64,000 nucleotides of DNA from Sphingomonas sp. SUN039 (GTDB lineage Bacteria; Pseudomonadota; Alphaproteobacteria; Sphingomonadales; Sphingomonadaceae): NCBI RefSeq assembly GCF_024758725.1, contig NZ_CP096972.1:1346001-1410000 (forward strand). Reading direction: 5' to 3'. The notes under the pieces were generated by a model. The model did not search any database and had not been told where the DNA came from. It was given only the letters and a program-made list of their open reading frames with translations. Within the stretch, counting starts at the first letter, position 1. Each line of letters opens with the position of its first letter. Both the position numbers and the translations under genes were made by a program. This document shows positions 25,721 through 34,069 of this stretch, piece by piece.

Positions 25721-27067
25721 TCAATTGCGGACGAAAGCGCCGTCCAGAAACACGATTTCGACATCGATGCCGGTCGGCATCTCGATGACCGGCTGATATT
25801 GTTCGGCGCGCTCAATCAGATATTTGCTGACCGTATCGGCGGCGGTGGACACGCCTTCGCCGAGGCCGCCCTGAAGGATGTCGCCGGCGCCGAGCTGCTG
25901 GCGCTTGCCGTTGACGCTGACGTTGGTGCCCTGAAGCAGGCTTTGCGTGTTTGCGGAGAAGCCGCGGCCGAACCCACCGGCGAGCCCGGCCAGAAATGCC
26001 TGGGTGATCAGGCCGCCTTCGCGACTGACGACGCGCCCGCGCACGCCCGACTTGCCGGCAAAGGCGATGAAACCCTTGACCTCGCTGACGGCATAACGAC
26101 CGCCTGGCTGCGCGCAGGTCATGCGCTGCAATTTCACATAGACTTTTTCGGATGACAGGTCGCCGCGCGCCGCCCCATTGATCAGGCACCCCTGGATCCG
26201 CGTGGTCAGCACCCGACCATTGTCGGCGACCGATCGTGCAGGTCCGGTGATACGCAGGACAACGGGCAAGGGATCGGTCTGCGACGATACGCCCGCGCTC
26301 GCATCGACACCGACGATGACGCGCGCGGTCGCAAAGCTGTTCGCGGGGAGATAGTCGGGCGAGTCCGAAAATACCGTGGTGCCGCGCTCGGCGCGTGTCG
26401 CATTGCCCCCACCTTGCCCGCTTGTAGCGAAGGAGACCGTCTTGACCTCGCGCGGCAATGGTGACGGCCCTGCCGCGCCGACCGCACCCCCGCCGGTACC
26501 CCCCGCCGTCTGATAAAGCGCAGGCGATCCGGGTCCGTAGAGCGCCGTCGGCCCTGGGACTTGCACAGGCGGTGCATTCTGCGCGGCGGCGAGCTGCGAC
26601 TTCAGCCCCTCGTTCTCGGTCTGATAGGCCGACAGCACGCGCTGGCCATCGGTCGACATGGCGCTGTTTGCGCCGCGCAGCGCGTCCATTTCCTTTTGCA
26701 TCGCTGCAAGCTGAGCGGCCTGACCATCGACGGCGCGAAGGCGATTGTCGGTCGATGCGAAACGGTTCTCCGAGCGCGCCATCCACTCCTGCTCGCTCAT
26801 ATTGCGATTGACGAGATCCCCGGTCGCGACCTTGATCTCCTTGCCATTCGCTGCTGCAGGACTGTCGGGTGTCGTGCCGCCACTGAATATCCAGAAGCTC
26901 GCGCCAAGCAGGGCGGCCCCGGCAACGCCGCCCAGAAGCAGCTGTTGCTTGCGGCGTACGCTCTCGTTCCCGGACATTGCTTCCCCAATCGGCGAGACAC
27001 TGGCATCATCGCCGACTGCCGTTGCGGCCTCTGGTCTGGGTTTGCGGAGCCGGTCGATGAGGGTCAT
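25721..27067 (-). CDS. traB: TraB, F-type conjugal transfer core-complex protein (VirB10-like)
   Basis: A 448-residue inner-membrane protein spanning to the outer membrane. Order: cytoplasmic tail, transmembrane helix (LLLGGVAGAALLGASFWIF), a coiled-coil stretch (RLRAVDGQAAQLAAMQKEMDAL), a Pro/Gly-rich linker, then the TrbI/VirB10 domain with PANSFATARVIVGVDASAGV, LPVVLRITGPA, TTRIQGCLINGAARGDLSSE, VKGFIAFAGKSGVRGRVVSR and the C-terminal VEIVFLDGAFV. With TraK (VirB9-like) and TraV (VirB7-like) it forms the core complex. ATG 27067 overlaps the traK stop (ATGA). Confidence 0.95.
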   Translation of the reverse strand: MTLIDRLRKPRPEAATAVGDDASVSPIGEAMSGNESVRRKQQLLLGGVAGAALLGASFWIFSGGTTPDSPAAANGKEIKVATGDLVNRNMSEQEWMARSENRFASTDNRLRAVDGQAAQLAAMQKEMDALRGANSAMSTDGQRVLSAYQTENEGLKSQLAAAQNAPPVQVPGPTALYGPGSPALYQTAGGTGGGAVGAAGPSPLPREVKTVSFATSGQGGGNATRAERGTTVFSDSPDYLPANSFATARVIVGVDASAGVSSQTDPLPVVLRITGPARSVADNGRVLTTRIQGCLINGAARGDLSSEKVYVKLQRMTCAQPGGRYAVSEVKGFIAFAGKSGVRGRVVSREGGLITQAFLAGLAGGFGRGFSANTQSLLQGTNVSVNGKRQQLGAGDILQGGLGEGVSTAADTVSKYLIERAEQYQPVIEMPTGIDVEIVFLDGAFVRN

Positions 27068-27870
27068 TGGCTCGCTCCCGCAGGCAGGACGATGTAAGCG
27101 GTGGTTGCAGCGCCAGGCGCGAGGGTCGGCTCGGCGATCGTGATCGCCACCGCATTCGAGGGGGCGACCACCTTTTCGGTAATGGCGACCGCCGCTTTGC
27201 CTGTGTTCTCGATGCGGATCACCTTGCCGATGAGCGTCGCGCTCCGGTATTCGGCGATCATCTGGACCTTGAGCGCGCCGACGTGGACGGCGGCGAGCAC
27301 AGGCTGGCGCATCCGGTAGCCGTCGGGAATGGTCGAGGTGTACATCGCTTGGACCAGGCGGACCGCCTGTTCCTGGGGATCGGGCACGGCTGCAATGCGG
27401 GTTTCGTCGGGCTTGTCGCCCGCAATCGCCGGATTGGCGACGAACACCTGCTGCGCTTCGGCGCCCGCCAGGCGGCACGCGAATTTATAGACATAGCCCT
27501 TTTTCGATGTCGCGAAGAACGACAGGGTTTTGGGCGCAAAGCCCTCGGGCACCGAGACATAGATGTCTCCGCGCACTGGCTCGTTGACGACCGCAAAATC
27601 CTCGTTCGGATTACCCGTCTGAAGCTTCGACACGCTGGCGATTTCGTCACCAACCAGGCTGATCCGCGTCAGATCGCGCGACGAGGCGATGCAATCGACG
27701 CGCGCATTATCCGACGCCATCACCGTCTGATCGGCAAAGGCCGGCGTCGCCAGGGCGAGCAGCGACAGCGCCATCAACCCTGCGCCGACGTAGCGGCCGC
27801 CGAGATCGAAGGGACGCGAGCACAGGATGGTGCCGCAGGCGAGCCCGCAGCCGCACAGCAACGCATTCAT
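27064..27870 (-). CDS. traK: TraK, F-type conjugal transfer secretin-like protein (VirB9-like)
   Basis: A periplasmic/outer-membrane core-complex protein of 268 residues. The signal sequence is late (LMALSLLALATPAFA ending near residue 46), behind a Cys-rich 30-residue n-region; a start further in (for example the Met of GLMALSLL) would give a normal signal peptide. The mature part has DNARVDCIASSRDLTRISLVGD, EDFAVVNEPVRGDIYVSVPE, KTLSFFATSKKGYVYKFACR and the C-terminal beta domain, as in TraK. ATG 27870 overlaps the traE stop and is chosen on coupling. Confidence 0.92.
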   Translation of the reverse strand: MNALLCGCGLACGTILCSRPFDLGGRYVGAGLMALSLLALATPAFADQTVMASDNARVDCIASSRDLTRISLVGDEIASVSKLQTGNPNEDFAVVNEPVRGDIYVSVPEGFAPKTLSFFATSKKGYVYKFACRLAGAEAQQVFVANPAIAGDKPDETRIAAVPDPQEQAVRLVQAMYTSTIPDGYRMRQPVLAAVHVGALKVQMIAEYRSATLIGKVIRIENTGKAAVAITEKVVAPSNAVAITIAEPTLAPGAATTAYIVLPAGASQ

Positions 27871-28442
27871 GATGCCACCGCCTTTTTGGGATCGACCTTT
27901 TCGACCATGCCGAACTGGACCAGCTTCAAACTGAGGCCGTTATAAACCCAGCCATAATGAAAGGTTTTGGGGGTCGCCGACACTTCCTGACGGCCGACCA
28001 TGGTATGCAGGACGCCGGTAACCTCGGACGTCAGTGCCTCGGGATCGACTTTCATCGATTCGACCGTGAAGAACTGGGCAATCGACGAGCCGCGCTGGTC
28101 GTCGACGATCTTCATGAGATCGGCCTTGACCTGGCCATAAGCGCTCGGATGCACCATCTCGAGCACCGACTTCATCCAATAGTCGAGACTTTGGGGGGTC
28201 CGGTTGAGCGTCAGTACGGCGGCATCGCGTGTGACTGCTTCGAGGTATTCGCGGCTGACACCCGCGCTCGAAAGGGTCAGCGGCGTGTGCAGGACAGGCT
28301 GTAGCACCACTTCGCGGTCGCGCGACGATGCCGCGACGCCGAGCACTGCGGCCAGCCCGGCAAGCGCCAGGCTGGTGACGACCAGCATGTTGCGCTGCTT
28401 AAGGACACGCTGGTTCTGCGAATGCGAATAGGAGAGTTCCAT
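27867..28442 (-). CDS. traE: TraE, F-type conjugal transfer inner-membrane protein (VirB8-like)
   Basis: A 191-residue bitopic inner-membrane protein: short cytoplasmic tail (SHSQNQRVLKQRN), one transmembrane helix (MLVVTSLALAGLAAVLGVAAS) and a periplasmic domain with VSREYLEAVTRDAAVLTLNRTP, DYWMKSVLEMVHPSAYG and IAQFFTVESMKVDPEAL, all typical TraE blocks. It is part of the pilus-assembly scaffold. ATG 28442 lies four bases after the traL stop. Confidence 0.95.
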   Translation of the reverse strand: MELSYSHSQNQRVLKQRNMLVVTSLALAGLAAVLGVAASSRDREVVLQPVLHTPLTLSSAGVSREYLEAVTRDAAVLTLNRTPQSLDYWMKSVLEMVHPSAYGQVKADLMKIVDDQRGSSIAQFFTVESMKVDPEALTSEVTGVLHTMVGRQEVSATPKTFHYGWVYNGLSLKLVQFGMVEKVDPKKAVAS

Positions 28443-28446
28443 CGCC

Positions 28447-28734
28447 TTACCCCGCCATCACGCGCAGAAAAGAGGGTGGTGTGGCGCGAAGGCCCACGAA
28501 GCCGCCCGGCAGATGCCAGTAGGCAAGATGGAGCAACCACGATGAAGCACGGCCTGCTTTTGCTTTCCTGAGGCCCCACCAACCGCCAAACGCCAGAAGA
28601 ATTCCAATGACGATGTGTTGCGACAAAATGCCCCAGGCAAATGGCACGACCATCGCGATAAACTCGTCGAGCGTCCAAAGCCCGATGAGCTCGGGATCGT
28701 CGAGCCTTGCTGGGATTACGTATTTGTCGGTCAT
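28447..28734 (-). CDS. traL: TraL, F-type conjugal transfer protein (VirB3-like)
   Basis: A 95-residue inner-membrane protein beginning with YVIPARLDDPELIGLWTLDEF, the standard TraL N-terminus, followed by hydrophobic segments (AMVVPFAWGILSQHIVIGILLAFGG) and a C-terminal HLAYWHLPGG segment that recurs in TraL proteins. It lies between traA and traE in the canonical order, 56 bases downstream of traA. Confidence 0.95.
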   Translation of the reverse strand: MTDKYVIPARLDDPELIGLWTLDEFIAMVVPFAWGILSQHIVIGILLAFGGWWGLRKAKAGRASSWLLHLAYWHLPGGFVGLRATPPSFLRVMAG

Positions 28735-28790
28735 GCGCCCACCACCCTCGATTGCATCCGCGCACCCGTTGTCCGGCGTGCGGACGACAC

Positions 28791-29120
28791 TCAGATCGTT
28801 GCCGTGACGGCAGCGGTGACGATCGGCACCCCGGTGCCGGCACCCACGCCGACGCCGACCGGGATTGCGACTTGCCCGAGACTGAACCGACCCGACGCCA
28901 GCCCGACGATCCCGCCGGCAAGGCTCATAAGCGTGATGATCTTGCCGCCCGACCCTTCGAGAAATCCGGTGAACGCGGTCAGCGCGGTATTGAAGGTTGT
29001 ATCGGCACCAGCCTGTGCCGCCTCGGTTCCCACCAGGGTCGCGACCCCGACGAGCGCGACTACTTTAAGCAGCGCGCCGACCGACGCCGTTCCTTTGCGC
29101 GGCATTGCAAATGTTTCCAT
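28791..29120 (-). CDS. traA: TraA, F-type conjugative pilin precursor
   Basis: A 109-residue pilin precursor from ATG 29120, which has AAGGA eight bases upstream; the TTG seven codons earlier is less likely. The structure is that of a F-type propilin: a long leader (METFAMPRKGTASVGALLKVVALVGVA...), a probable cleavage near AQAGADTTF, and a mature ~65-residue peptide with two hydrophobic helices (GGKIITLMSLAGGIVGLASGR and VAIPVGVGVGAGTGVPIVTAAV) separated by a short polar loop. It is first in the operon, so promoter and control elements lie just upstream. An imperfect hairpin with ACGCC/GGCGT arms (about 29141-29155) lies directly before it. Confidence 0.88.
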   Translation of the reverse strand: METFAMPRKGTASVGALLKVVALVGVATLVGTEAAQAGADTTFNTALTAFTGFLEGSGGKIITLMSLAGGIVGLASGRFSLGQVAIPVGVGVGAGTGVPIVTAAVTATI

Positions 29121-29248
29121 CGGAACATCCTTCGTTGACAACGCCTCGCTGGCGTCATCGACAAAGGTTCAGCGAACGGACGAAATCACCAAGTATGTTC
29201 CCGAAAATATCGGCCATACAGACCCATTTTTCATGAAAGAGAGGCTCA

Positions 29249-29364
29249 TTGTCCGAAAGCTGTGACAGTCGGGCGACTGGCAGTGCCAATATTGGCTCAA
29301 CTATGTGCCAATCCGGCAACAGACTGTCGCCAGACTGGCGACATATTTGGCCAAAATCGGACAA
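29249..29364. promoter_or_regulatory. Palindrome cluster upstream of traA (candidate operator/oriT region)
   Basis: Within 116 bases are several perfect inverted repeats. TTGTCCGA (29249-29256) is the inverse of TCGGACAA (29357-29364). CAGTCG-GG-CGACTG lies at 29266-29279, GCCAATATTGGC at 29285-29296, and a 9-bp perfect repeat around a single central A at 29325-29343 (TGTCGCCAG/CTGGCGACA). GTGCCAAT also recurs directly at 29283 and 29304. The cluster lies between traA (minus) and the divergent HTH gene at 29862 (plus). It is thus positioned for a transfer regulator or a relaxosome. No promoter hexamers were convincing. What binds here is inference. Confidence 0.6.
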
Positions 29365-29861
29365 ACGAGTCGAATCATGTCAATTCGACCGCGCTTTCCC
29401 GTAAGGAAAGAGAATTTACAGCAAGCTCCAAAACCTCGAAGATATTGAAATCTCACGCGCCTATGGTCCCCCACCAGGCTCGTTATGATGTGAGACGTGC
29501 AATCATATGACGTACGACTACAATACCCTAACAACCGCTCGTTCCGCGCCTCACACTACTCCCCACCAAGTCGTACGCAGAGACACGCGATCCGTAACAT
29601 CATGATAGTTATGAATAAATCGGCGATTGTGATCGCTCTTGGCATTCGCTCACTTTCCGGTCGCGCTCTCCGGCGGGGACGGAATGGGTGCGCGGGCGGC
29701 GCGAAGCGTCGCGGAGGCATGTCGGGCGGCGTGTTACAATTGTGGAGCACATCTTTCATGCCACCCGCGCTATTTGTTCATTGAGCCGAGTAGATCGCGG
29801 CTCTTGCCAACTTGTTTTAAACTAATTTAACCTTCTGCTGAACTTCAGTGGGGGCGGGGAC
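29365..29861. other. Long non-coding stretch upstream of the HTH gene
   Basis: About 500 bases, clearly less GC-rich than the surroundings, between the palindrome cluster and the HTH regulator. The short frames on both strands have no ribosome-binding sites or protein-like composition. Nothing specific was recognised. The region is a reasonable place for the regulator's own promoter and, together with the palindromes, for an origin of transfer. Confidence 0.45.
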
Positions 29862-30347
29862 ATGCACACCGAGCTGTTCGAAGGTCACAATCCCTTTGCG
29901 GGCAAGCTTGTCCGCAATCACGCGTTCGTACCGCTTATTCGCGCAGTGCAACGCGACAAGCGTATACCGAGCCGCGATCTGGCACGCTCGGTGGGTTTGA
30001 CGCGCAGCTTTCTTTACCGCCTCTTCAACGGGTCGCGCATTTTGACCGAGGAGCATATCCAGTCGCTCTTCTTCGCATTGGGTATCGACCGCGGCAGAGC
30101 CTATATCGCCGTGATCGAGCTCGGCGACTGGCGACGTTACGACGATCCCAATGTCATTCTCGTCAGCGATCTGGTCCAGGTCTTTATTCCCGATCTCGAT
30201 CGCGAGCGGACCGGCGCCATCGTCGCCAAGCTGCCAGCGGCGGCGATCAAGCATCTCAGCAGCCAGTTGACGACCGCCATCGTGCAAAACGATCGCGAAG
30301 TCGCCGAGCGCCGCGACCGACTGGCCGTTAACGGTGGCCGGGCCTAA
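29862..30347 (+). CDS. Helix-turn-helix transcriptional regulator, divergent from tra operon
   Basis: A 161-residue protein with an N-terminal XRE-like helix-turn-helix (FVPLIRAVQRDKRIPSRDLARSVGLTRSFLYRLFNGSRILTEEHIQSLFFALG, residues about 20-75). The C-terminal half includes LGDWRRYDDPNVILVSDLVQVF and a charged tail. ATG 29862 is preceded by a GGGG-rich stretch. It faces away from traA across a region rich in palindromes, the usual arrangement for a transfer regulator controlling both directions. I do not recognise a named homologue. Confidence 0.75.
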   Translation: MHTELFEGHNPFAGKLVRNHAFVPLIRAVQRDKRIPSRDLARSVGLTRSFLYRLFNGSRILTEEHIQSLFFALGIDRGRAYIAVIELGDWRRYDDPNVILVSDLVQVFIPDLDRERTGAIVAKLPAAAIKHLSSQLTTAIVQNDREVAERRDRLAVNGGRA

Positions 30348-30584
30348 CGTCTTTCAGCGCATGGCCCGTGGGATCGGCCGTAAAATTCGACTGGTCGACA
30401 GAGGCTTGGCGGATCGAAGGACGGCGCGTAGATCGTCCACCCCTGATCGTCGACATCCGCACTTGTCCAGCCGTTCGGTCGACCGAGCTCCATCGACGGT
30501 GAGTTTCCAGCACACGGCTCTCCCTGCCAGAGAGGCATTCATCCTGCGGAGATATGCGACAAAGGTCACAAGGACGTCATTGCC

Positions 30585-31745
30585 TTGAACGCCAGCGAGC
30601 CTTCCACGACAGGGGTCTGGATACCGCTTCAGGATGCAATTCGCCATTTTGCACGCGCTTACGGCCAGCTTGACGAATTCGAACACCACCTTCTGGTGCT
30701 GACGTCTTTTGCGCAGAGACTTTACTTCGCTGCCTTGCTTTTTTCATGGTTCGCCTTCGTCGTAGCTGTGTTCGCAACAACGTCGCTGTACTTTTTCCCG
30801 CGTCATCCAATTGGCTGGTTGGGCGTCATCAGTGCGACAGCAGCCATCCTGCTTGTAAACTTTATTTGGGTGCGCTTTCCACATAGCCGTACCGGCCACC
30901 AGTGGCTGAACAGGCGATTGGCCCCGCCACCCGTCCTGGCCTCGACATTCCGCCAGATGCGATCCGGCGACATTACAGCGTCAATTGGAACTGAGTCAGT
31001 CGCTGAGCTGCTGACAAATGCCTTTAGCGCGCTTCTATGCTCGCACGATGAGCACATACGAAAACTGGTGCGCACCCGACACAATGCCACGCCGCGTCAT
31101 TCGGTTTCTGTTTTCATGGTTCAAACCTCGCCAGGCACCCGCGCGGCGGCAAAGCATGCCAAAAGCCGATCGATCCGAGCGCCGCGCGAACGGGCAACGA
31201 TGCCCTGCATGATCGTGCCGGAAACTGCCGATAAGAATGCAGCTGGCGATGGTGCCATTTCACCTGAACGGACTGCAAATCTGCCCGGCGATCCCCTCCC
31301 GAGCCATGCAAAGTCCAACGTTAGACAATTGTACGATTATGATTGGGTAAGATCGCTTGGCGTCACTGCGGACGAGACGGCGGCGCGCGTCCAGGCCCTC
31401 GCGCTACCGGCTGAAGAAGCCGAACCTCGCAAGGTGCGCGCCGGCCTCGAGCATGCCCTGGTATTTCTGATCGAGAACCCGACACTTTCGCTACAAAATG
31501 CCTTGGACCATGCCGAAGAAGCTCTCGATCGCGAATTCGGCTCAGCGGGCAAGCGCCGGAACGCGAAAGGCGCGCCTTGGCTTCGGCAGCACATCAAATA
31601 TCCGCCTGCGTGGCTGAGAGAAGGCATGAAAATTCCTTCAGCACCTCCGCCTTTCGGCGCATTTCTCGCTTTACCCATTGCGCTTAAGCCCAAGCAGCCG
31701 GGTAATTCGAGCACTTCTGTAGATAAGGATGGGGACGGAACTTAG
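30585..31745 (+). CDS. Hypothetical protein with two N-terminal membrane spans
   Basis: A 386-codon frame starting at TTG 30585 (AAGGA about ten bases upstream). Residues 44-100 contain two transmembrane helices (LYFAALLFSWFAFVVAVFATTSLYFF and WLGVISATAAILLVNFIWV). The middle (about 165-215) is basic and poorly structured. The C-terminal ~130 residues (RSLGVTADETAARVQALALPAEEAEPRKVRAGLEHALVFL...) look helical and soluble. The uneven composition leaves open that the frame joins two genes or that translation of the second half starts internally. No family is recognised. It lies on the mobile element between the transfer regulator and the excisionase-like gene. Confidence 0.5.
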   Translation: MNASEPSTTGVWIPLQDAIRHFARAYGQLDEFEHHLLVLTSFAQRLYFAALLFSWFAFVVAVFATTSLYFFPRHPIGWLGVISATAAILLVNFIWVRFPHSRTGHQWLNRRLAPPPVLASTFRQMRSGDITASIGTESVAELLTNAFSALLCSHDEHIRKLVRTRHNATPRHSVSVFMVQTSPGTRAAAKHAKSRSIRAPRERATMPCMIVPETADKNAAGDGAISPERTANLPGDPLPSHAKSNVRQLYDYDWVRSLGVTADETAARVQALALPAEEAEPRKVRAGLEHALVFLIENPTLSLQNALDHAEEALDREFGSAGKRRNAKGAPWLRQHIKYPPAWLREGMKIPSAPPPFGAFLALPIALKPKQPGNSSTSVDKDGDGT

Positions 31746-31789
31746 CATTGTTCGATCGGGACGTCCGACCCAGGACTGAAAGAGGTGCA

Positions 31790-32173
31790 ATGCGCGCGCA
31801 ACGACGAACGGCCAAACGGCCCGGCACAGGCCCCCACTTATTTCAGATGCAGCTCGATTTCGATCGGCCGCAGCCACGCGCGCTTGCCGAGCCGACCAAG
31901 CTTCCGATAAACCGCCCCGCCCCGGAATCGCCGAAGCGGCAATCCCGGACGTACAGCCCGGCTGCCGACGTTTCACCAAAACCCTTAGCTGTGCCAATCA
32001 AGGTCGCGTGTGCGTACCTTGGGATCAAGCGCAGCACTGTCTACAATCTCATGAAATCCGAGAAACTCGCCTGGCAAAAAATCGGGGCCCGTCGCGTGGT
32101 GCTCTTTGCAAGCATGGAGACGCTGCTCGGCATGACCGACCGACTCGAAACATCGCCGGAAAATGGCCTGTAG
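31790..32173 (+). CDS. Excisionase-like helix-turn-helix protein
   Basis: A 127-residue protein from ATG 31790 (AGAGG four bases upstream); a TTG at 31748 would add 14 residues. The N-terminal half is basic and Pro-rich. The C-terminal half is a compact MerR/excisionase-type domain (HTH_17): VPIKVACAYLGIKRSTVYNLMKSEKLAWQKIGARRVVLFA. Such small DNA-bending proteins direct integrase towards excision. Its place 480 bases from the integrase and near the attachment site fits a recombination directionality factor. It could instead be an unrelated regulator of the element. Confidence 0.65.
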   Translation: MRAQRRTAKRPGTGPHLFQMQLDFDRPQPRALAEPTKLPINRPAPESPKRQSRTYSPAADVSPKPLAVPIKVACAYLGIKRSTVYNLMKSEKLAWQKIGARRVVLFASMETLLGMTDRLETSPENGL

Positions 32174-32273
32174 GATCTCGCCGTCGGTTGAAGCACAGCG
32201 TGACCGGTTGGCTAGATCGAAGAGCATCGCTCGGCCCGAGGGCTTTTATTAATTCCCATACAGCAAATCAAAA

Positions 32274-32496
32274 ATGGTGTTGGATTGGGCGAATGACGAG
32301 CAACGGCCCACGACCCATTCTGCCGAGCGGTACCAGCTGTTCGATCTGAGCGAGTTGCGCGGATGCCTAGGCGCCGACACTGTCGCGCAATTGGACCAAA
32401 AAAAATGGCTATGTGGTCGCCGGAGCGGGAAATGATGCGGCAGGTCGCGGCATTATCAGCGGGAATTTCATAGCCTTCAAGCGCCGGAAAGGCTAG
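32274..32496 (+). pseudogene. Possible frameshifted small gene at an A8 run
   Basis: Starting at ATG 32274, a protein-like frame (MVLDWANDEQRPTTHSAERY... LRGCLGADTVAQLDQ) reaches a run of eight A residues at 32398-32405 and would stop at 32435. If one A is skipped, the frame continues as KNGYVVAGAGNDAAGRG through GNFIAFKRRKG to a stop at 32496, giving about 73 residues. That could be a mutated gene, polymerase slippage at the run, or chance. No convincing ribosome-binding site precedes the ATG. The rest of the gap between the excisionase-like gene and the integrase (32174-32648) shows nothing recognisable. Confidence 0.3.
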
Positions 32497-32648
32497 GAAA
32501 TCCGCGCGTTTCGACTTCCAAAACGTCCAAATTCAGCTGAGTCAGAAGCGCACAAAACGAGCCTTTGCGAGGACCATTTCATGGCACACCCTACGCTACT
32601 GGCTACTGGCTGCCGACAAATCACGAAAATGACCGCCAGTGTCCGAGG

Positions 32649-33914
32649 CTAAGCAATAGCGGCAATGTTACTCTGTTCGATAATGCCTAGTCCAGCGACG
32701 GCTCCACGAATCGTTTCGCCGACATAGGACTTGCTCAAATGTGCGTAGTGTCGACGCGTGATGCGTTCATCGGCATGTCCGAGTGCCTCTGCAATAACTG
32801 CCATCGGTACACCACGCAGTGCGAGTCTTGCACCATAGGTTCGGCGGAGGTCATGGAAGCCAGTGGGTTCTAGTTTCGCTGCAAGGCAAGCCGCTGCGAG
32901 CGGGCGCGTTTGCTGAGACGGCCCCCATCGCTTCCCGTCCGCTCGCGGGAATATGAGATCGTTTGCCGCTTTGCCGGCCGTCGCCTGTTCAAACAATAAA
33001 ACGCCCTCGCCTTCCAAATAGACGGCGCGGGCTACGCCCGCTTTCGTTTCACGAAGCCAGACAGTCTGCGATTGGCGGTCGAAGTCACGCGCCTCCAGTC
33101 CCGCGAGTTCGGCATATCGCGCGCCAGTCAGCAACGCTGCCTGCACCAGAGGGCGGAACGAGATGTCCGTCGCGTTCACAATCCGTCGTGATTCCGCGTC
33201 AGAAAGGTAACGCAGCTTCGATGCGTCGGCTTTCGCAAACGGCTTCACCCGCCGCCAAGCATCGTCGGCTGGAACGCTTCCGTCGCGATATGCAGCATTC
33301 AACGCCGCTTTTAGGATCGTGAGAACGCGGTTGGCGCTGGAACGCCGCCGCCGCCGCGCTTCGTCCGTATCGGCCGTCACTCGAATATTCTGCGAGGCAC
33401 CCTTGGCGGTTCGCAACCGCGCGGGCGACGAGGCGAGCGCCGCGAGCCAGTCGCTGATTGCCTTCGTCGTTAGTTTTGCAACCTCGTGTGTGCCCATTTG
33501 AGGCCGGATGATGGCTTCAATCCGGCGACGTGTGTTGGCGAGGTCGCGCCCTCGAAAGCCCAAAAGATAATCGTCGAGTGCATCGGAGACGGTATACGTG
33601 CTTGCGCGACGACCGCCGTTGCGCTCCAGCCCCACAAACCAATCGCGCGCCCGATCCTGTGCTTGCTTGAAGTTCAAGATGACCGCGCCATCAGCATCAA
33701 TCGTATCGTCCGCCTCACCGATTGTGACTTGCTGATAATTTCCGGTCGATCCGGCACGGCGAAAGCGTGCTAGCCATTTGCCGACACGGTTACCTCGATA
33801 ATACCCTAGGTGCTCGCCCTCATTCAAAGTCATCCAATAGGGCTTTGAGCGAGCCTCAAGACGCAACCGTTGCTCGCGTTTTGCCAACCTCGCATCCTGT
33901 ACCGTCCGCGCCAT
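32649..33914 (-). CDS. int: Tyrosine-type site-specific integrase
   Basis: A 421-residue phage-type integrase. The N-terminal region (residues 1-200) carries arm-binding and core-binding segments, including NEGEHLGYYRGNRVGKWLARF and GTHEVAKLTTKAISDWLAAL. The catalytic domain has the Arg in LLTGARYAEL (about 264), HDLRRTYGARLAL (His/Arg about 352-355), LGHADERITRRHYAHL with the final His and the nucleophilic Tyr near 386. Its start at 33914 is only about 155 bases from the tRNA-Glu 3' fragment at 34070-34116, the expected attachment site. A purine-rich SD precedes the ATG. Confidence 0.94.
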   Translation of the reverse strand: MARTVQDARLAKREQRLRLEARSKPYWMTLNEGEHLGYYRGNRVGKWLARFRRAGSTGNYQQVTIGEADDTIDADGAVILNFKQAQDRARDWFVGLERNGGRRASTYTVSDALDDYLLGFRGRDLANTRRRIEAIIRPQMGTHEVAKLTTKAISDWLAALASSPARLRTAKGASQNIRVTADTDEARRRRRSSANRVLTILKAALNAAYRDGSVPADDAWRRVKPFAKADASKLRYLSDAESRRIVNATDISFRPLVQAALLTGARYAELAGLEARDFDRQSQTVWLRETKAGVARAVYLEGEGVLLFEQATAGKAANDLIFPRADGKRWGPSQQTRPLAAACLAAKLEPTGFHDLRRTYGARLALRGVPMAVIAEALGHADERITRRHYAHLSKSYVGETIRGAVAGLGIIEQSNIAAIA

Positions 33915-34000
33915 TTTCCCCGTCTCCCAAACTTACCCAATACTTATCTAATATCCATTGGAGAACAAGGGGGGACAGCTATGGACGAAGAAATCAGTAA

Positions 34001-34016
34001 CCCACTGTAAAGTGGG
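34001..34016. repeat. Short perfect hairpin between integrase and attachment site
   Basis: CCCACT-GTAA-AGTGGG forms a 6-bp stem with a GTAA loop in the 155-base interval between the integrase start and the tRNA fragment. It may be an integrase/excisionase arm-type site or a weak terminator. Only its position suggests a role. Confidence 0.4.
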
Positions 34017-34069
34017 CATTTGCACGCGTTTGAGGCTGGCTCAAAATATTCAAAAAACCCCGTTTTAAC

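Noticed and set aside
29301-29534. Small minus-strand gene (77 codons) upstream of traA
   Set aside because: The composition is Cys/Arg-rich without domain pattern, it lacks a ribosome-binding site and runs through the palindrome cluster; better treated as control DNA.
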